A model generated the notes under the pieces. The model saw only the letters and a list, made by a program, of their open reading frames with translations, had not been told where the DNA came from and did no database searches. DNA of 64,000 nucleotides, from NCBI GenBank assembly GCA_934047225.1, contig OW204000.1, positions 12,232,001 to 12,296,000 of the forward strand, given 5' to 3'. The position numbers and the translations under genes are program-made. The DNA comes from Ypsolopha sequella. Taxonomy: Eukaryota > Arthropoda > Insecta > Lepidoptera > Ypsolophidae. Positions within the stretch are counted from its first letter, which is position 1, and every line of letters begins with the position of its first letter. Positions 1 through 11,987 of the stretch are shown here, piece by piece.

Positions 1-47
1 GAATCATCCATCAGCCCGTTTCTGCCCACTGCTAGGGACGGGCCTCT
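1..47 (-). repeat. LINE/SINE 3' end fragment cut by the window edge
   Basis: Read on the minus strand, this matches the 3' end seen again at about 13,420-13,480 (minus) and 18,990-19,045 (plus): a 'gtccactgctggacataagcc'-type motif next to 'catccatcagcc'. Such ends with short (ATGG)n or (ATG)n tails are common on lepidopteran retroelements. Only the terminus lies in the window, so the family is not assigned. Confidence 0.55.
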
Positions 48-395
48 TTTTTTATATGCAATCTGTTTTATATACTCAGTTATTCAATACTTAATAATAG
101 ATACCAAATATTTCGGGCCCTTTTCTATACAAAGAAATAGAATTACCTAATAAAATCGAACACCATGAACACACTCGAACTTGGAAAACGTAATTTTAAG
201 AGTATGTACTTAACGTCTTTTTTTTTCATTTTGATATGACCCTCAGTACTACAGAGACTTGATTGTTGACATACCTTTTACATCTACGAGAAGACATCGA
301 AAACAATATTCTTTATCTACTCCCATACTACATTAAAAAGCAGTTTTACACGTAGGTATAACGTGTTTATACCTACATTGTTTATATGTAACTAT

Positions 396-656
396 AAGTG
401 GCGTGCACAGAACTTTTTGCTGGAAAAGCAAACAATTGGTCAAGAACAACAATAAAAAAAATATGAAAAAATTTAAATATCACTTTGAAAAAAAAAATTG
501 TATGACCCAGGGTAGACAATGTCTATCCTAGAGTGAAAATTTCCTATACAAACTTTTTTTTTTTCAAAGTGATATTTAAAATTTTTTAAATTTTTTTTGT
601 TGTTGTTCTTGACCAATTGTTTGCTTTTCCAGCAAAAAGTTCTGTGCACGCCACTG
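396..656. mobile_element. hAT-type MITE with exact 8 bp target duplication
   Basis: The 261 bp element is almost a full inverted repeat, with arms of roughly 100 bp or more around a short centre. Ends are AAGTGGCG on the left and CGCCACTG on the right, so the terminal repeat is CAGTGGCG-like with one mutated left base. It is flanked by the exact direct repeat gtaactat (388-395 and 657-664). An 8 bp duplication with CA(G)TGG termini fits the hAT superfamily. No coding capacity. The internal A/T-rich arms could fold into one long hairpin. Confidence 0.85.
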
Positions 657-670
657 GTAACTATGTTGTT

Positions 671-1125
671 TATCCAATGTTATAATTGTACATTTTAACA
701 CCGCGATTCTGCGCTGCGATTGGCTCAATTTATTATAACACCGCTAAAGAGCCAATCAACAACAGCAACCAGAAATAAGTTCCGAGCTTATCCTTTATCC
801 TTCTGGCTTCTGATTGGCCGTCAACAGCATTACCGGACGGTGCACCTGAGGTTCATGAACGAGTGTTCTTCTCATTTTGTGTGAAATTGTAAATAATGTC
901 ACGTGAAGACGATCTTAGACAAGGTATTGTGTGCAACTGAACATAATTAGACATTGGGACACTCGTGCAAAACTATTACGAAACGAACGAATAAACAAGC
1001 GTATATTCGTGTCCCAATGTCTCACATTATGTTACAGTTGCACAAAATACTACTTTAGATGACGGTGCCACACGAGTCACGACACGGTAGACGGTTTTAT
1101 GATAATTCATTATTTCCAGTTGCGA
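671..1125 (+). repeat. Family D interspersed repeat, copy 1
   Basis: This segment is similar over several hundred bases to the reverse complement of 10,210-10,685. Shared blocks include 'cgcgattctgc', 'aacaccgctaaagagccaat', 'tgattggcc' followed by a 'gtattaccg' block, and 'attatgttacagttgcacaa'. Inside it, 929-1,046 is a hairpin: 'tgtgcaactgaacataatta' pairs with the distal 'attatgttacagttgcaca', and 'cattgggacac' pairs with 'gtgtcccaatg'. No ORF. Superfamily not recognised. Confidence 0.7.
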
Positions 1126-1174
1126 TTTTAAAACGGAATTAATAATAAGGTTACAATTTTCATAAGGATTTTAA

Positions 1175-1532
1175 TTTTTTCAATGCAAGTGCTCGTAAAG
1201 GCCCACTTTTTATGCACCAAAACCGAACAGAAAGTCGATTATTTTGCCTTAGGGCTTTATTATTATTATTTTTTTTAATTTATTTACAATGGTTGGCTAA
1301 CCTGCAGCCTTTCCTGTGTACCATAAACGTTATACATTTTTTTTGCACTGTTTAACGGCTCTGGATACAGTCCTTTTGAGCCAATCATAATTTAAAGTTC
1401 ACAAGATTATATTTGTTTTATTTCCTCACACTATGCATTGACAAACGTAGTATGATACACGGGCGTAAGAGCAATAAATTAATCGTCCTCGTAATTTATT
1501 CCTTTTCGCCCTTGTAGCATAAACTACTATTA
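1175..1532 (+). repeat. Family A repeat, copy 1
   Basis: Family A has four copies here (1,175; 2,541; 13,036; 35,583), all in plus orientation. Each opens with 'caatgcaagtgctcgtaaag' and contains 'ggttggctaacctgcagcct' and 'cggctctggatacagtcctt'. Full copies end in an imperfect hairpin: 'gtagtatgatacacgggcgt' pairs with the distal 'cgcccttgtagcataaactac'. This copy lacks the ~45 bp CpG-rich insert seen in copies 2 and 4. Short ORFs across it are not conserved between copies, so I do not call them genes. Confidence 0.85.
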
Positions 1533-2040
1533 TTGAACACAACGAAAATGTTTTGTGCCTTGCCCTACAAAATGAAAATCGGCATAAAGTTAGTGAGTAT
1601 ATAGAAACGAATGAATGTATTACATCATCCACACAAGTACCCACTCTCTCTGAGCCAGTGACGTCAGTCTTTGTATCGTCGTCGTCGCGTGCCAACCACT
1701 GAACGTCTCCGAGATTTATCTGTGGCACACCATTGTTTATAGCTTTTCTAATAGAAAAGATGTGCCACATTGCCCTTTGGAAATTGTGAAACTAGAATAA
1801 AGTGGTATTTGCGAGGTTTCTCTCTCTATAAACAACATGTAACAGAAATATGTGGTCATATTTGAAGACCTTATTCAGTCATTGGTATAAAACAACTTTT
1901 AATATAGGTATATACACAAACCTGATATCAAAAAAAATCTACTGTTTCAGATAAACATGCAATGCCGCTCAGTTGAAATGTATATAAGAGCAGTTTTTTT
2001 TTTCAAGATTTCAGTGTTAGTTCCAAAAGTTGGTCTAAAC

Positions 2041-2413
2041 CAGGGATGGGCAAACTTTTTCCTACGCGGGCCAATATTTATAAATAGTATCAATAGGGGC
2101 CAGATTTTTGAATTTTTGGCTATAATATAGGTATAATTCCTTATTAAAATGAAAATATTTGTATTTTCCGAAATAAAGTTATTTACTGACTCGTATAGGC
2201 TTCAACAACATTAAACGATCTCTTGTTTATGCAAAATTAAATGATATTAACTATAGGCATTCAAATCAGGTATACTTTGAAATAGGTAAATTGCAGGTAT
2301 ATAATCTATAAAATAAAAACAAAGATTTATTCATGTATCAAGTGTACTATTTAAGTGGTCGATGTGGTTCGCGGGCCGGAGATAGCCCGCGGGTCGTAGT
2401 TTGCCCATCCCTG
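2041..2413. mobile_element. hAT-type non-autonomous element
   Basis: The 373 bp element has termini CAGGGATGGGCAAACT and, as reverse complement, GTTTGCCCATCCCTG. The flanking 8 bp gtctaaac (2,033-2,040) and ttctaaac (2,414-2,421) match at seven positions, which fits a slightly decayed hAT target duplication. The centre is AT-rich with no ORF. GC-rich sub-terminal parts ('cgggccaat', 'gcgggccgg') are complementary in places. Confidence 0.85.
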
Positions 2414-2540
2414 TTCTAAACCATTGACGGAATAAGCTTTTCAAATATGACACACGTTATATATATTATTTTCTCAAATGAGCTTCTACCATTATTATAT
2501 TAACGAATTTATACTCATAGGTATAGATAATTATAAAGTT

Positions 2541-2944
2541 ATTTTTCAGTGCAAGTGCTCGCAAAGGCCCACCTTTTATGGATCAAAACCGAACAGAAAG
2601 TCGATTATTTTACTTTTTACCCTAGGGCTTTATTATTATATATCTTTTTTTATTTATTTACAATGGTTGGCTAACCTGCAGCCTTTTCTGTGTACCATAA
2701 ATGTTATACTTTTTTTTCCACTGTTTAACGGCTCTGGATACAGTCCTTTTGAGCCAATCATAATTTATAGTTCACAAGATGATATATTTGTTTTATTTCC
2801 TCACACTCATTGAAAAACGTAGTATGATACACGGGCGTAAGAGCAATAAATTACTCGGTTACGTTTAAAACACTCGCTATGCTCGCGTTTTAAATCGTCC
2901 ACGTAATTTATTCCTTTTCGCCCTTGTAGCATAAACTACTATTA
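2541..2944 (+). repeat. Family A repeat, copy 2 (full length)
   Basis: Same blocks as copy 1, but between the hairpin arms it keeps 'cggttacgtttaaaacactc' followed by a near-palindromic CpG-containing 'gctatgctcgcgttttaaa' segment that is absent from copy 1. The difference looks like an internal deletion or insertion within the family. A 111-codon ORF over this copy is a by-product of the repeat. Confidence 0.85.
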
Positions 2945-2960
2945 CTTTAAATATAGTGTA

Positions 2961-3133
2961 TGAATAAATATAATTTTAGCTATATTAGCTTTTTATTTGT
3001 AGTTTTAAGCAATTATATGATAATAATTAAAAAAATAATAAACTTTATGTTTTTTCGATATATTTCGGCCTCATCAGTGAGGCCGTCATCAGTCGAGTCA
3101 ATATATATATATATAGTCAATATATATATCGAG
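2961..3133 (-). mobile_element. Penelope-like element fragment with 14 bp target duplication
   Basis: The 173 bp is closely similar to 30,941-31,080 of the large Penelope element. Shared blocks are 'tgaataaatataa', 'gctttttatttgtagtttta' and 'cggcctcatcagtgaggccg'. It is flanked by the direct repeat ttaaatatagtgta (2,947-2,960 and 3,134-3,147). Relative to the ORF orientation of the big copy, this is a 5'-truncated insertion that keeps only the terminal region with the hammerhead-like core. It ends inward in (TA)n. Confidence 0.8.
3062..3092 (-). ncRNA. Hammerhead-ribozyme-like core (Penelope copy 1)
   Basis: On the minus strand: CTGATGA, then a hairpin stem GGCCTC/GAGGCC with a six-base loop, then GAAAT. 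CUGAUGA and GAAA around stem II are the conserved core of hammerhead ribozymes, which are known in Penelope-like elements. One extra base sits between CUGAUGA and the stem. I could not pair stem I convincingly, so activity is not shown. Confidence 0.45.
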
Positions 3134-3283
3134 TTAAATATAGTGTAAACGTAGCTTTATTTAACGGATATGGAGAAAATTGCGCTGTCATGAACATACA
3201 CAAACTGGAAACTGCCTAAAACAAGCAACGGTTCCGATTAGAAAATTGATAAATAAATAGAAATTGTAAGGCGGTAATAGATT

Positions 3284-3545
3284 ACCGCTTCTGTGGTCTA
3301 GTAGTCCACGATCTGGAGGTCGCGGGTTCTTGTAGGGGCGCATTTATGTTCTGTCTCCGTTCTTCGGAAAGCACGGGTCCATATTTGTAACCAAAGTAAG
3401 GCGATGGGGCTCACCACCCGCTGGGACGTAATAATCGTCGGTGAAACGTGTGTGGATGTACAAGTGTGCATTTCAAGTTCCATACTCGGAAACACCCGAC
3501 ACCCCCTCGGGGATTTATGTCGTGACGTATACACCGTCACTGGCA
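3284..3545 (+). repeat. tRNA-related SINE, copy 1
   Basis: The 5' part looks tRNA-derived: 'tggtctagtagtcc' resembles an A box and 'ggtcgcgggttcttg' a degenerate B box. The body shares 'gtaataatcgtcggtgaaacg', 'cattt/cattac' and 'cctcggggattcatgtcgt'-like blocks with 16,466-16,790 and 38,804-38,915. The short minus-strand ORF across it is not conserved. Exact ends are uncertain by about 20 bp. Confidence 0.65.
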
Positions 3546-3569
3546 TGGCAACGTAAAACGACATAAATT

Positions 3570-5437
3570 AAAACGTATATGAATTTTATGCAGCTTCAAC
3601 TATAAAAAACCTTACTGCAGTATTTCTACGTAGTACTCATAAAAACTTATCTCAAAGCAACTATTCGAGGGAACGGACGTGATCAGGGTGGCTATTCTCG
3701 CAACATTTTTCACACGCTCTTTCGTCACGACTTTGTTAATCGCATGATAAATGCCGTATGATGATACCTCTTCTACTAAGTAAAACTCTTTAAAAGACAA
3801 TGTAAAACATGTTATGAATCCGGGGAAAAGGTATATTTTAAAAGCTTGATACGTTTCTGTACAAGGAGTTTATAGAAATCACCCGCTTTCGGCCTTCGCA
3901 AATTGTCACATGTGCTGTGCCAGAATTACCGTCCTAAGAAAACGACAAAACAAAGTAAAGTCCGTACAGTATCGAGTGAAAATAAAGCTAAGCATTCTAC
4001 GCGCATTGGAAGGTCGTAAAAGAGCTATTTTCTGACTGGCACAATAAAAGGTGGTTCGAATCGGGACACATTACATTTATTTCCCGAAAGCCCATTCCTT
4101 TTTGGTGATTTTATTGATGTAATGTTGTTTTCTATCGGATATAGTAACTATTTATTTTTATGGAGCAACTCGTTATCTCAGTTTTATTTCATCCAACGAA
4201 TAACCTCTAGACCGTTTCACTTTCGTAAAGAAACCCAGAATAAGCACCAAAAATTTTCTAATCCTGACAATAAGAGCTCTTAGGTTACAGGATCTCGAAA
4301 ATCTAGAGCCTGAAATAAACAAAGAATTTGTATTTTTCTCGGTGTTCTTTTTGTCATAAAATAAATCTGTAGTGATATGTATTTTATCGCGTCTTAGAGA
4401 AAAATCGCAATATGTATATATATACATAACTCTAGGCCCTAGCGCAATCCTTCAATGACCTAGATTTCGGGGTTTCAATTCTTCCAATAATATCTTGATA
4501 TAGGTAAAAGCTTCGAAAAGTAATAACGGAAAATATACGAGGGTATCTCTACACGTATTTGTCTATTTCATAGGTACATCTGATATTTGGTAGTATGGTG
4601 GTAGTTATTCTAGATAGGTTGTTGTCTGATTGAGTCTTCTATCGTAAAAATACTGGTGAATTGGTAGGTTGGCACTTTTTAAGTTTTATGCCAGAATAAT
4701 TTTTATACAAAAGTTGTATTTAAAATTTTAGTTTTGGGTTTTTATGTCAGTTGAAAATGAAGTCTCCTTTGATATAACCACTATTTTTTTCAACGTTAAT
4801 TTTTCCTAGTAGATTTTGGACAAAAGTATCTTACAATAAAATCAACTATAATATATCAAGTACGGGTTCATTTACTAGTCATTATGGCGAACAAAACTAA
4901 TCCAAAAAGCAATAAGGAGAAAAGTATGTTATGAAGTGTCTTCAAATCACCAATCACGAAGTTTATCTCTTCCTTGGAGATTTTGCTTCCTAATGTTCAT
5001 AGAGAAGGAAAGTAAGTTTGTATAATTTCTCTCTGCTACTCAACATATTATTACAACTTCTTTTCCTATTTTATTCAATTCATTGGAAGTTTTTCATGAT
5101 ATCTAGCAGTGTAACCAATTATTTTTTAATTGTAAATATTTTTTGAAATTTAACATTGTATTATTTTATTATGACTTTAATATAGCTATAAGTACTTACT
5201 TTAAAATATTTGTGTGCCTTTAAGGCAAAACATAGAGAGGCCATTTTAAACTTATGTATATCCAATTCAATTATTGTACCTATGTTTGACAAATAAATAA
5301 TTATGAATGAATTATGAATTAAAGTGTAATTTCGCATTTAAAAGATTTTGCAGGGTTACAATACCTTTTATTCCTGTATATTTTCATACATTTATATATA
5401 TAATATACATATTTAAATAATTTATAATCTTTAACAA
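3570..5437. other. AT-rich stretch, nothing recognised
   Basis: No convincing ORF, terminal repeat pair or known repeat family. ORFs of 60-85 codons here are the length expected by chance. Weak short-range microsatellite (TA)n near 4,410 and 5,390. Confidence 0.5.
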
Positions 5438-5777
5438 GCCGGCGGAGCAATCCTAGTTCATACAGATGAAATACCAAAACCATTTGTAAATCATAGATAT
5501 TTCTTAAGGTAGTGTGTATTTATTCCGATTGCGGTTTCCAAATATATATTCAGTAAGAACACTGATCTAAACATGATATATAAGAAAAATAAGCTTTCTA
5601 TAGAAATTTTAAATTGCTTATATGTCGTCTTTAAATCAGTGTCCTTTCAAAATATATATTTGGGAACCTCGATACTCTGTAATCCAATCGGAATAAACAC
5701 ACACTATCCTAAGAATATCTATTATTTACAAATGGTTTTGGTATTTCATTTGTATGAACTAGGCTTACTCCGCCGGC
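5438..5777. mobile_element. Foldback MITE, ~95 bp terminal inverted repeats
   Basis: The left arm (gccggcggag..., 'cctagttcatacagatgaaa', 'accaaaaccatttgtaaat') is repeated in reverse complement at the right end (about 5,680-5,777) with a few mismatches. Sub-terminal blocks such as 'gtgtgtatttattccgatt' are also mirrored. No clear target duplication is seen, so the superfamily is open. A 76-codon ORF lies entirely within the right arm and is not a gene. Confidence 0.8.
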
Positions 5778-8680
5778 CTCACTTGGTTTCAAGGACCATG
5801 TAGCAAAAACACATAGAAACAAATTAAAGCAACTTGTCTCTCCAATGTTGCATTACTATCGCATAACACATGCTCTTACTAAGTAATTAGCAATTTCTGC
5901 AATCACTATCATTATTTATGAGTACAGATTATGCACAATCACTGGCTCTGTATAGCTCATCCACTTTCCAAATTAAATGGCGATCCACATTCAACGATTA
6001 ATGATTTATATTATAACGCTAGGATAATTTACTATTGCGCAATTCCGATAACTACTCTCTAAACAAGACTATTTCGCTTTTTTTCGTTAAGATATCGCAG
6101 ATAGACATGATTTATTATAACTGCAAGGAGATGATTAAAACATTATAACTCAGCTTGTGAATGCGAAAACATATGAAATTGAAAGAGGAATAAACTTTAG
6201 AAATGCCCAAAATAATTAAAACATAAGCACATACTTACTCGTACTTCCTCCAAAGCAGTAAAGTACTTGCAAAAAACATTGCAGATAGCAAAAACCGCAT
6301 GTTTAAATAAGCATTACCTTTGTTCCATTCACCGGAAAGATTAAAACGAAACGAAACGCATATTTCCATAATAAACAAAGTATACACATCACCAATTTAA
6401 AAAGATCCTCCTCCGTCCCCGCATCTGGTTTAGTCACAGGACCCCGAAGGGAAGTATCGTTATGATTTTTCTCTAGTTGTTGGTATATCTACCGGATTGA
6501 CGCTCTAGTTACCGTGAACTGTACTTGGATTTATGGTCTCAGTAATGATTTGAATAACCAAACTATGAAGGGAGAAGGCTACTCCAAACTAAACATGGTT
6601 TCATTATAATAATGCAACGACATTATAATGTGATGAATAATGAGAATGTGGATTATTCACACAAAGCAGGTTTTTATTTTAGTACATATTATGATGATAG
6701 ACAACGGATAAATAGATATTCGTCTGCTATAATTCTATGATATCGGCTCTCTTAAAGTCGTCTCGTGTCGTCTCGTATCGTCAGGATTCTGCTGTGGGGT
6801 AGACAGCTTTTTAATCCGATATTATTATAGGTCTATTTATTTACTTTTAATCAAATTGTCATCATCAGTAGGTATACAGGTGTATGTAATACCTAGTTGA
6901 ACTGTAAAATATATTTCTAGAGTGCCTGTGACCATTTTACCCCATTTAAACTCCCGCGCTTCATGAAATATCCCAATAAAAAGGTCAAAGCAAAATCACT
7001 GCACTACGAAAGTAGATCGGTACGGCAAGGACGAGTCCATTGGCCACAACAAACGTGACTTCCGGTTCGGTCCCGTATACGTACTGCTCCACAATAAACA
7101 CCCGACCGGAAGTCATGGTAGCAGAACCGGCGCGTGCGCTCATGCAATATTAGTGACGAGAGATCACTGATTTGATAATGATATGAAGTGTTGATTAGAA
7201 TTTCCTGTCTAATTAAAGCAAAATAAGGAATTTAATTAAAGTAAACATATTATTATTGTGGAAAAGAATGAACTTGAAAAACCTAAAATTTGAAAATTTA
7301 TTCCTTGATTTAAATATAGTTTCTGTTGATATTTGTGCCGACACACAGGTCGACTCAAGGTCGTTGGCGTCTACCTGCCCCTTAACCTCGTAAAGTAAAG
7401 CTCGCCCGCACGCTTATACGAGATCGCACCCTTACATCAACATCACTGATTGTTCCGCTCTCTGGGCACTAGTGAATGTAATATTGTAAAGTTACATTGA
7501 TTAAATCACTTTTATTACGAGTAAGTATTATTCAGTTTTTCTGGTTTGTTTTTTGAGTAGGTATAATACTTTATGCTTTCTTGTCGAATTTATGAATACC
7601 TTCCGTCTTTCAATTACTCGTCAATCAATTGTTCGTTTTTATACAACTATGACCACACGTTTCCTTTGAAAAGTACAATTGACATCCAACACTGTAAACA
7701 AAATCTTTTTTTTTTCGTTCACCATAAATACTTAGTAGGATTTGCAAATTCTGTATTGTCGTTTCCTTCTATTTTTTTAGGGTTATGTTTATGACTACGG
7801 CGAGATAGAACCACAAACCTAGCAAGTATAAAAATCTTTTTGTTTTTTACGAAAAATTACCCTTGCTTAAAATTGCAGCCGAAGAGTTACTGTAAAAACA
7901 CGAACAGAGAGATATTCTGTTGGTGGTGGTTGGGTTACGCAAGTGAAGTCCTCGTTTATTCCCTTTGTCCCCGTCTGTTCTCGTTTCCGACCCAGCATAC
8001 ACAGACCCACACTCATATTTTAGTATGTTAGACCTCATTAAACCACTGACGGAGTCATAAACAATGATTGTTGGCCGACGACTGACGGCGACGCAATGGT
8101 CCAGAGTGCCCGTATTTTTGTTTGCATCTTTTATTTCTTTGGGTGTGTTTTGGAGTTTTACTTTTCTGCACGGCCTTCGCACAGGGTCGAATTATATTTT
8201 AGAGATTTTTTTTGGAAATTAGTTTAAATGATACAATGTTATGGAAAAATATGATCTAAACGAAATGTTTAAGGTAATTAACACTTTTCATTGAATCAGG
8301 ATTAATACAATGTCATTTCTTATATGGTTTAGTATAGTCAGCGTAAACGTCCTAAAACGAAAGACTTGACTACGAAACGTCGATATTTATCTCCTTCTAT
8401 AGCCTTAATTTGAAATGTTCTAAATTATGGTGAAACCGTATTGAAAATGCGACTTTGTTCTATACTACTTAGTTATGTGATTAATCATGAATAGATGATG
8501 GTAAACCTTGCCATTTCAGAGGTTAATCAAGGATTATTTTTTTACATGCATTTGTACAAGGCAGACACCACTGATCACCATCTAGTGCGATCCTGACATA
8601 CCTGCTTCGCTTCTTCCTATCTTCTTCATTACTATGGGAAGTCGAAATTTCATTATACGAATTTCACAAAAATTGTTATC
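5778..8680. other. No supported gene or repeat
   Basis: Mostly AT-rich single-copy-looking DNA. Two local GC-richer patches (about 7,010-7,140 and 7,325-7,470) contain no ORF of note. Overlapping plus and minus ORFs at 7,840-8,180 have no domain signature. I would not annotate a gene here. Confidence 0.45.
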
Positions 8681-9103
8681 GAATCATGATGCTGATCACT
8701 TACCAAGCCTCCAGTTTGCCAAGTTTCTTGCCCGTTCTTCTTAGCAAGAATAATCGAATGGGCGGAGGTAGGCATGTATTTATATATGTAACCTATTACT
8801 ATGTAGTATATAGGATGGGATTTGGTCGGCCGCCTGGATTCGTGCTGGGGGCTCGGTTGGTGATCATTGAACCTTGTTCCTGGTCCCTGGCCGGGTCTCC
8901 GGTATGGGTTCGGGCGGTTGATTGGATTTCACCTTGTATAAATATTTTACCTATAATTTTAATCGTATATATATTGCTACATAAATTAAATAAACATTTA
9001 ATCTAAGTAGTTCATGTACATTTATTATTTTATTACATATATTTTTATAAGATTAAAATTTGACTTGTGAAACGTGTATTATATATACCTACTTTGCAAA
9101 ATG

Positions 9104-9138
9104 AACTTTTTGAATTTTGAATTTGAATTTGAATTTGA
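9104..9138 (+). repeat. Short (TTTGAA)n simple repeat
   Basis: About five units of ttgaat/tttgaa in tandem. Ordinary low-complexity sequence. Confidence 0.9.
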
Positions 9139-10209
9139 ATTTTGTATGAATTTGGACGATGATCTAAAAGTTATCTTGTACATAACTATAATTTTTGTAA
9201 AAACCGGAGTTCTGTTTTTATGACCCTATTATAACACAATAGATGACAGTTCTTATCGTTTTTCATTCGTCGGTGCAAATTATATTTCCTCAACTATATG
9301 TAGGTGTCTGTATTGCATGTTGATATTCGTTTCAGCGAGCAGATGTTGACTCGCTGATTGATCTCGTTAGTTCGCCCGGATGATGGCCGTCGGATTCGAT
9401 TAGCTTAAAGACTTACGTACGGTCGCCCGAATGTCATTTTACCAATGGCACTTTTCATTACTCTGTATGAAAATTGGGAGCTTAAGCTGAAGGCGACTCT
9501 ACATACATAAACTCACGATCATTTTATTATTATTTTCAATGAATTAACGCTTGTTTTGCTATCTTGAGACATAAGATTAACTTGCGTCAAATGGTTAATC
9601 CTTTTCGAAGACATAATATCCGACCACCTTTTGATTTCTTAGACAGAAAGTACTTACTTACAATGTCCTTAGCAGTCAAGTTATTGACTTCATCCATTGT
9701 GCACTAACATAATTAACAGCACAAATGTTCGGTATTTTGGTACATTAATTAAATTTTTTGACTTCAATAATATACCAACATTATTGCTATGTGAGGAAAC
9801 CTGTAAAAGTTGTGAATGATTCTTTCACTTAGATAAAGTCAGACCAGTTGTTATAAAACACAAGAAATAGCGAATCACTGGTAAAGTATCCAACTATCCA
9901 GTTCATAGTACAGCTATACTTCACGTGGTGAAGTCCGTCAATAAATACGAAAAGGGGTGGATAGCTACCCTGTGACCCTTTTCTGCATCCTGAGAGACCC
10001 TTCGTGCATCAATTTTGCGAGATATAGTTCGTGTTTATCATTTTGTGGCAGTTAAACTTTGTTGGAACAAATAACTTTTCCAAATAACACCCCATTTATC
10101 ATACCCACAAGTAACTTTGTCTTTTACCAGGGTGGCAAGGATTTATCATGGATTCTATAGATACGCATTTTAGAAAACATTTTTTCCTTCTATTTTTTTT
10201 TTCTATTGT
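9139..10209. other. No supported feature
   Basis: A polypyrimidine-AG at 9,331-9,335 is followed by 48 nt open in one frame, but that is too short to call an exon. No repeat family recognised. Confidence 0.4.
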
Positions 10210-10685
10210 GTAGTGTCTGTGGTACAAAAACAATATAATAGTATTTTGTGCAACTGTAACATAATTTGGGATATTGGGACAAGAATGCTTGTTTACGAAA
10301 CGAACGAAGTGAGTTTGTTTATGTCCAGTTACACACAATACTTTATTTACGACCATCAAAAATATCGTCTTTTTTTATAATATTTTCAACTAATAATTTC
10401 ACGAAAAATTAGAAGAAGAGCACTCGTGCATGGACCTCGGGTGCGTCGTTTCGGTAATACTGTCTTGATGGCCAATCAGGTTAAAGGGGGCGTGGCTTAA
10501 GAATAATTTAGGGACTAATGTCTCGACTCTGTTGTTTATTAGCTTTTTAGCGGTTTTATAATAAATGGTGCCAATAGCAGTGCAGAATCGCGATGTTATA
10601 ATCAGATAAACAATCCAGGTACTTATAAGACTGCTTTTGATGTTGCAATGTTGTATTTGCAGTATGGGAGTAGACAGAAACATCA
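10210..10685 (-). repeat. Family D repeat, copy 2 (inverted)
   Basis: Reverse complement of the 671-1,125 family: 'agcagtgcagaatcgcgatg', 'ttttagcggttttataataa', 'gatggccaatcaggtt' and 'gtgcaactgtaacataattt'. It contains the same block order in the opposite direction. The two 86- and 95-codon minus ORFs here are fortuitous. Confidence 0.7.
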
Positions 10686-11270
10686 TAAAGGTTTATTTTG
10701 CTTTTTGTGCTAGATTCTAATTAAACTCCATTTCACATACTTACACAATTAAATTCAGCAGTTCATAGTTCACTGTGTAATTTTCGTCCACTTTTCATGC
10801 CTTTCAGACTTCCATGTTCTAACTGGCATTAATCTAATCTTCTAGCTAGACTTCTAGCCCATAGAGAGCATTCACAGTCCCTAAGTAAATTAAATTTACT
10901 TGCATAGTGCATTTGTGCCGTGCAGACTGCACTCTATAAATACTTTTGTATATTCTCGTTAGTTTAGTTGGCACGTTTGAAGCGTAAGTGCAGTAACAAA
11001 ATATACAAAAGTTATTTTATTACTGCAGAAGCAATAATGATCAATACTATGTAAATTCAAATGAAAAATATTCAACTGACTGTCCGAAATATTCACTATC
11101 CTTTTGCTGCCAAAATTGAAATTGATTGCGGCGTTGAATGTTAAGTAGAGATATCGATTTACACCGGCTCATAGGTAATAGTATACATTTTTTCCGAAGG
11201 GTTTGTTACAAAGGTTCATATTTCTTTGGGCTTTTTTGTTCAAAGACGCAATGTGTTTGTAAGCTTCTAA
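10686..11270. other. No gene; weak imperfect hairpin at 10,923-11,030
   Basis: 'atacttttgtatatt' near 10,940 pairs with 'aatatacaaaagttatt' near 11,000, flanked by 'ctgcact' and 'tactgcag'. It could be an old foldback element. Otherwise nothing recognised. Confidence 0.35.
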
Positions 11271-11628
11271 TTTTTAGGGTTCCGAACCGAAGGTTAACCA
11301 ACGAGACCCTATTACTAATACTCCGCTGTCCGTCTGTCTGTCCGTCTGTCTGTCCGTCTGTCTGTCCGTCTGTCTGTCCGTCTGTCCGTCCGTCTGTCCG
11401 TCTGTATGTCCGTCTGTCCGTCTGTCACCAGGCTGTATCTCATGAACCGTGATAGTTAGACAGTTGAAATTTTCACAGATGATGTATTTCTGTTGCCGCT
11501 ATAACAACAAATACTAAAAAACAGTATAAAATAAATATTTAAGGGGGCTTTTTGCCGTTTTTATAAATTGGTACTGATGGTACGAAACCCTTCGTGCGCG
11601 AGTCCGACTCGCTCTTGGCCGGTTTTTA
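11271..11628 (+). repeat. Family B interspersed repeat, copy 1, with CCGTCTGT tandem array
   Basis: Family B starts 'tttttagggttccg' and ends 'cgactcgctcttggccggtt'. It recurs at 28,441, 57,016 and 58,812 (inverted), with a diverged copy at 34,710. Shared blocks are 'catgaaccgtgatagttaga', 'gttgaaattttcacagatga' and 'ctgttgccgctataacaaca'. This copy has an expanded (CCGTCTGTCTGT)n array at about 11,328-11,428. The 104-codon ORF is a translation of that array. I recognise the family as common in Lepidoptera. Confidence 0.85.
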
Positions 11629-11987
11629 ACAGTACATTAATCTTCTTTTCTTCGGTTTTTAGATTTTTTTTTTAAAAGACCTTTAGCGCTTTTGCGTATG
11701 TCCTCACATAGCGACGTTCGTGCATATCCTACTTATTGAAAAGCTAATAAGAAAAAAGGTCTAATAACAGTAAGAAACCTTCTTTATCAGACTAAAAACT
11801 TCGTCTTCAATCCCTATGCAAAGTAGAAAAGTTGAAGTTCCAATTTTAGACTACGGGTAACTCCTCGGATCTCCCTTCATTAACATTCTTTTAGTTAGAT
11901 CTTGAAATCCTTTTAAAACAAGAGTTAATAAGTAAGAAGTTACTCATTTATCGGTGAGAAAACTCTTGTGAATATAATTACAATAAT

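Noticed and set aside
2478..2813. 111-codon plus ORF
   Set aside because: Lies over family A repeat copy 2; the frame is not kept in copies 1, 3 or 4.
7847..8182. 111-codon minus ORF
   Set aside because: No domain, no splice support, and an overlapping opposite-strand ORF of similar quality.
9336..9383. Acceptor followed by 48 open nt (RADVDSLIDLVSSPG then stop)
   Set aside because: Too short, and no polyadenylation signal or partner exon is visible.
11138..11452. 104-codon plus ORF rich in PSV/CPSV repeats
   Set aside because: It is the translation of the CCGTCTGT tandem array inside family B.
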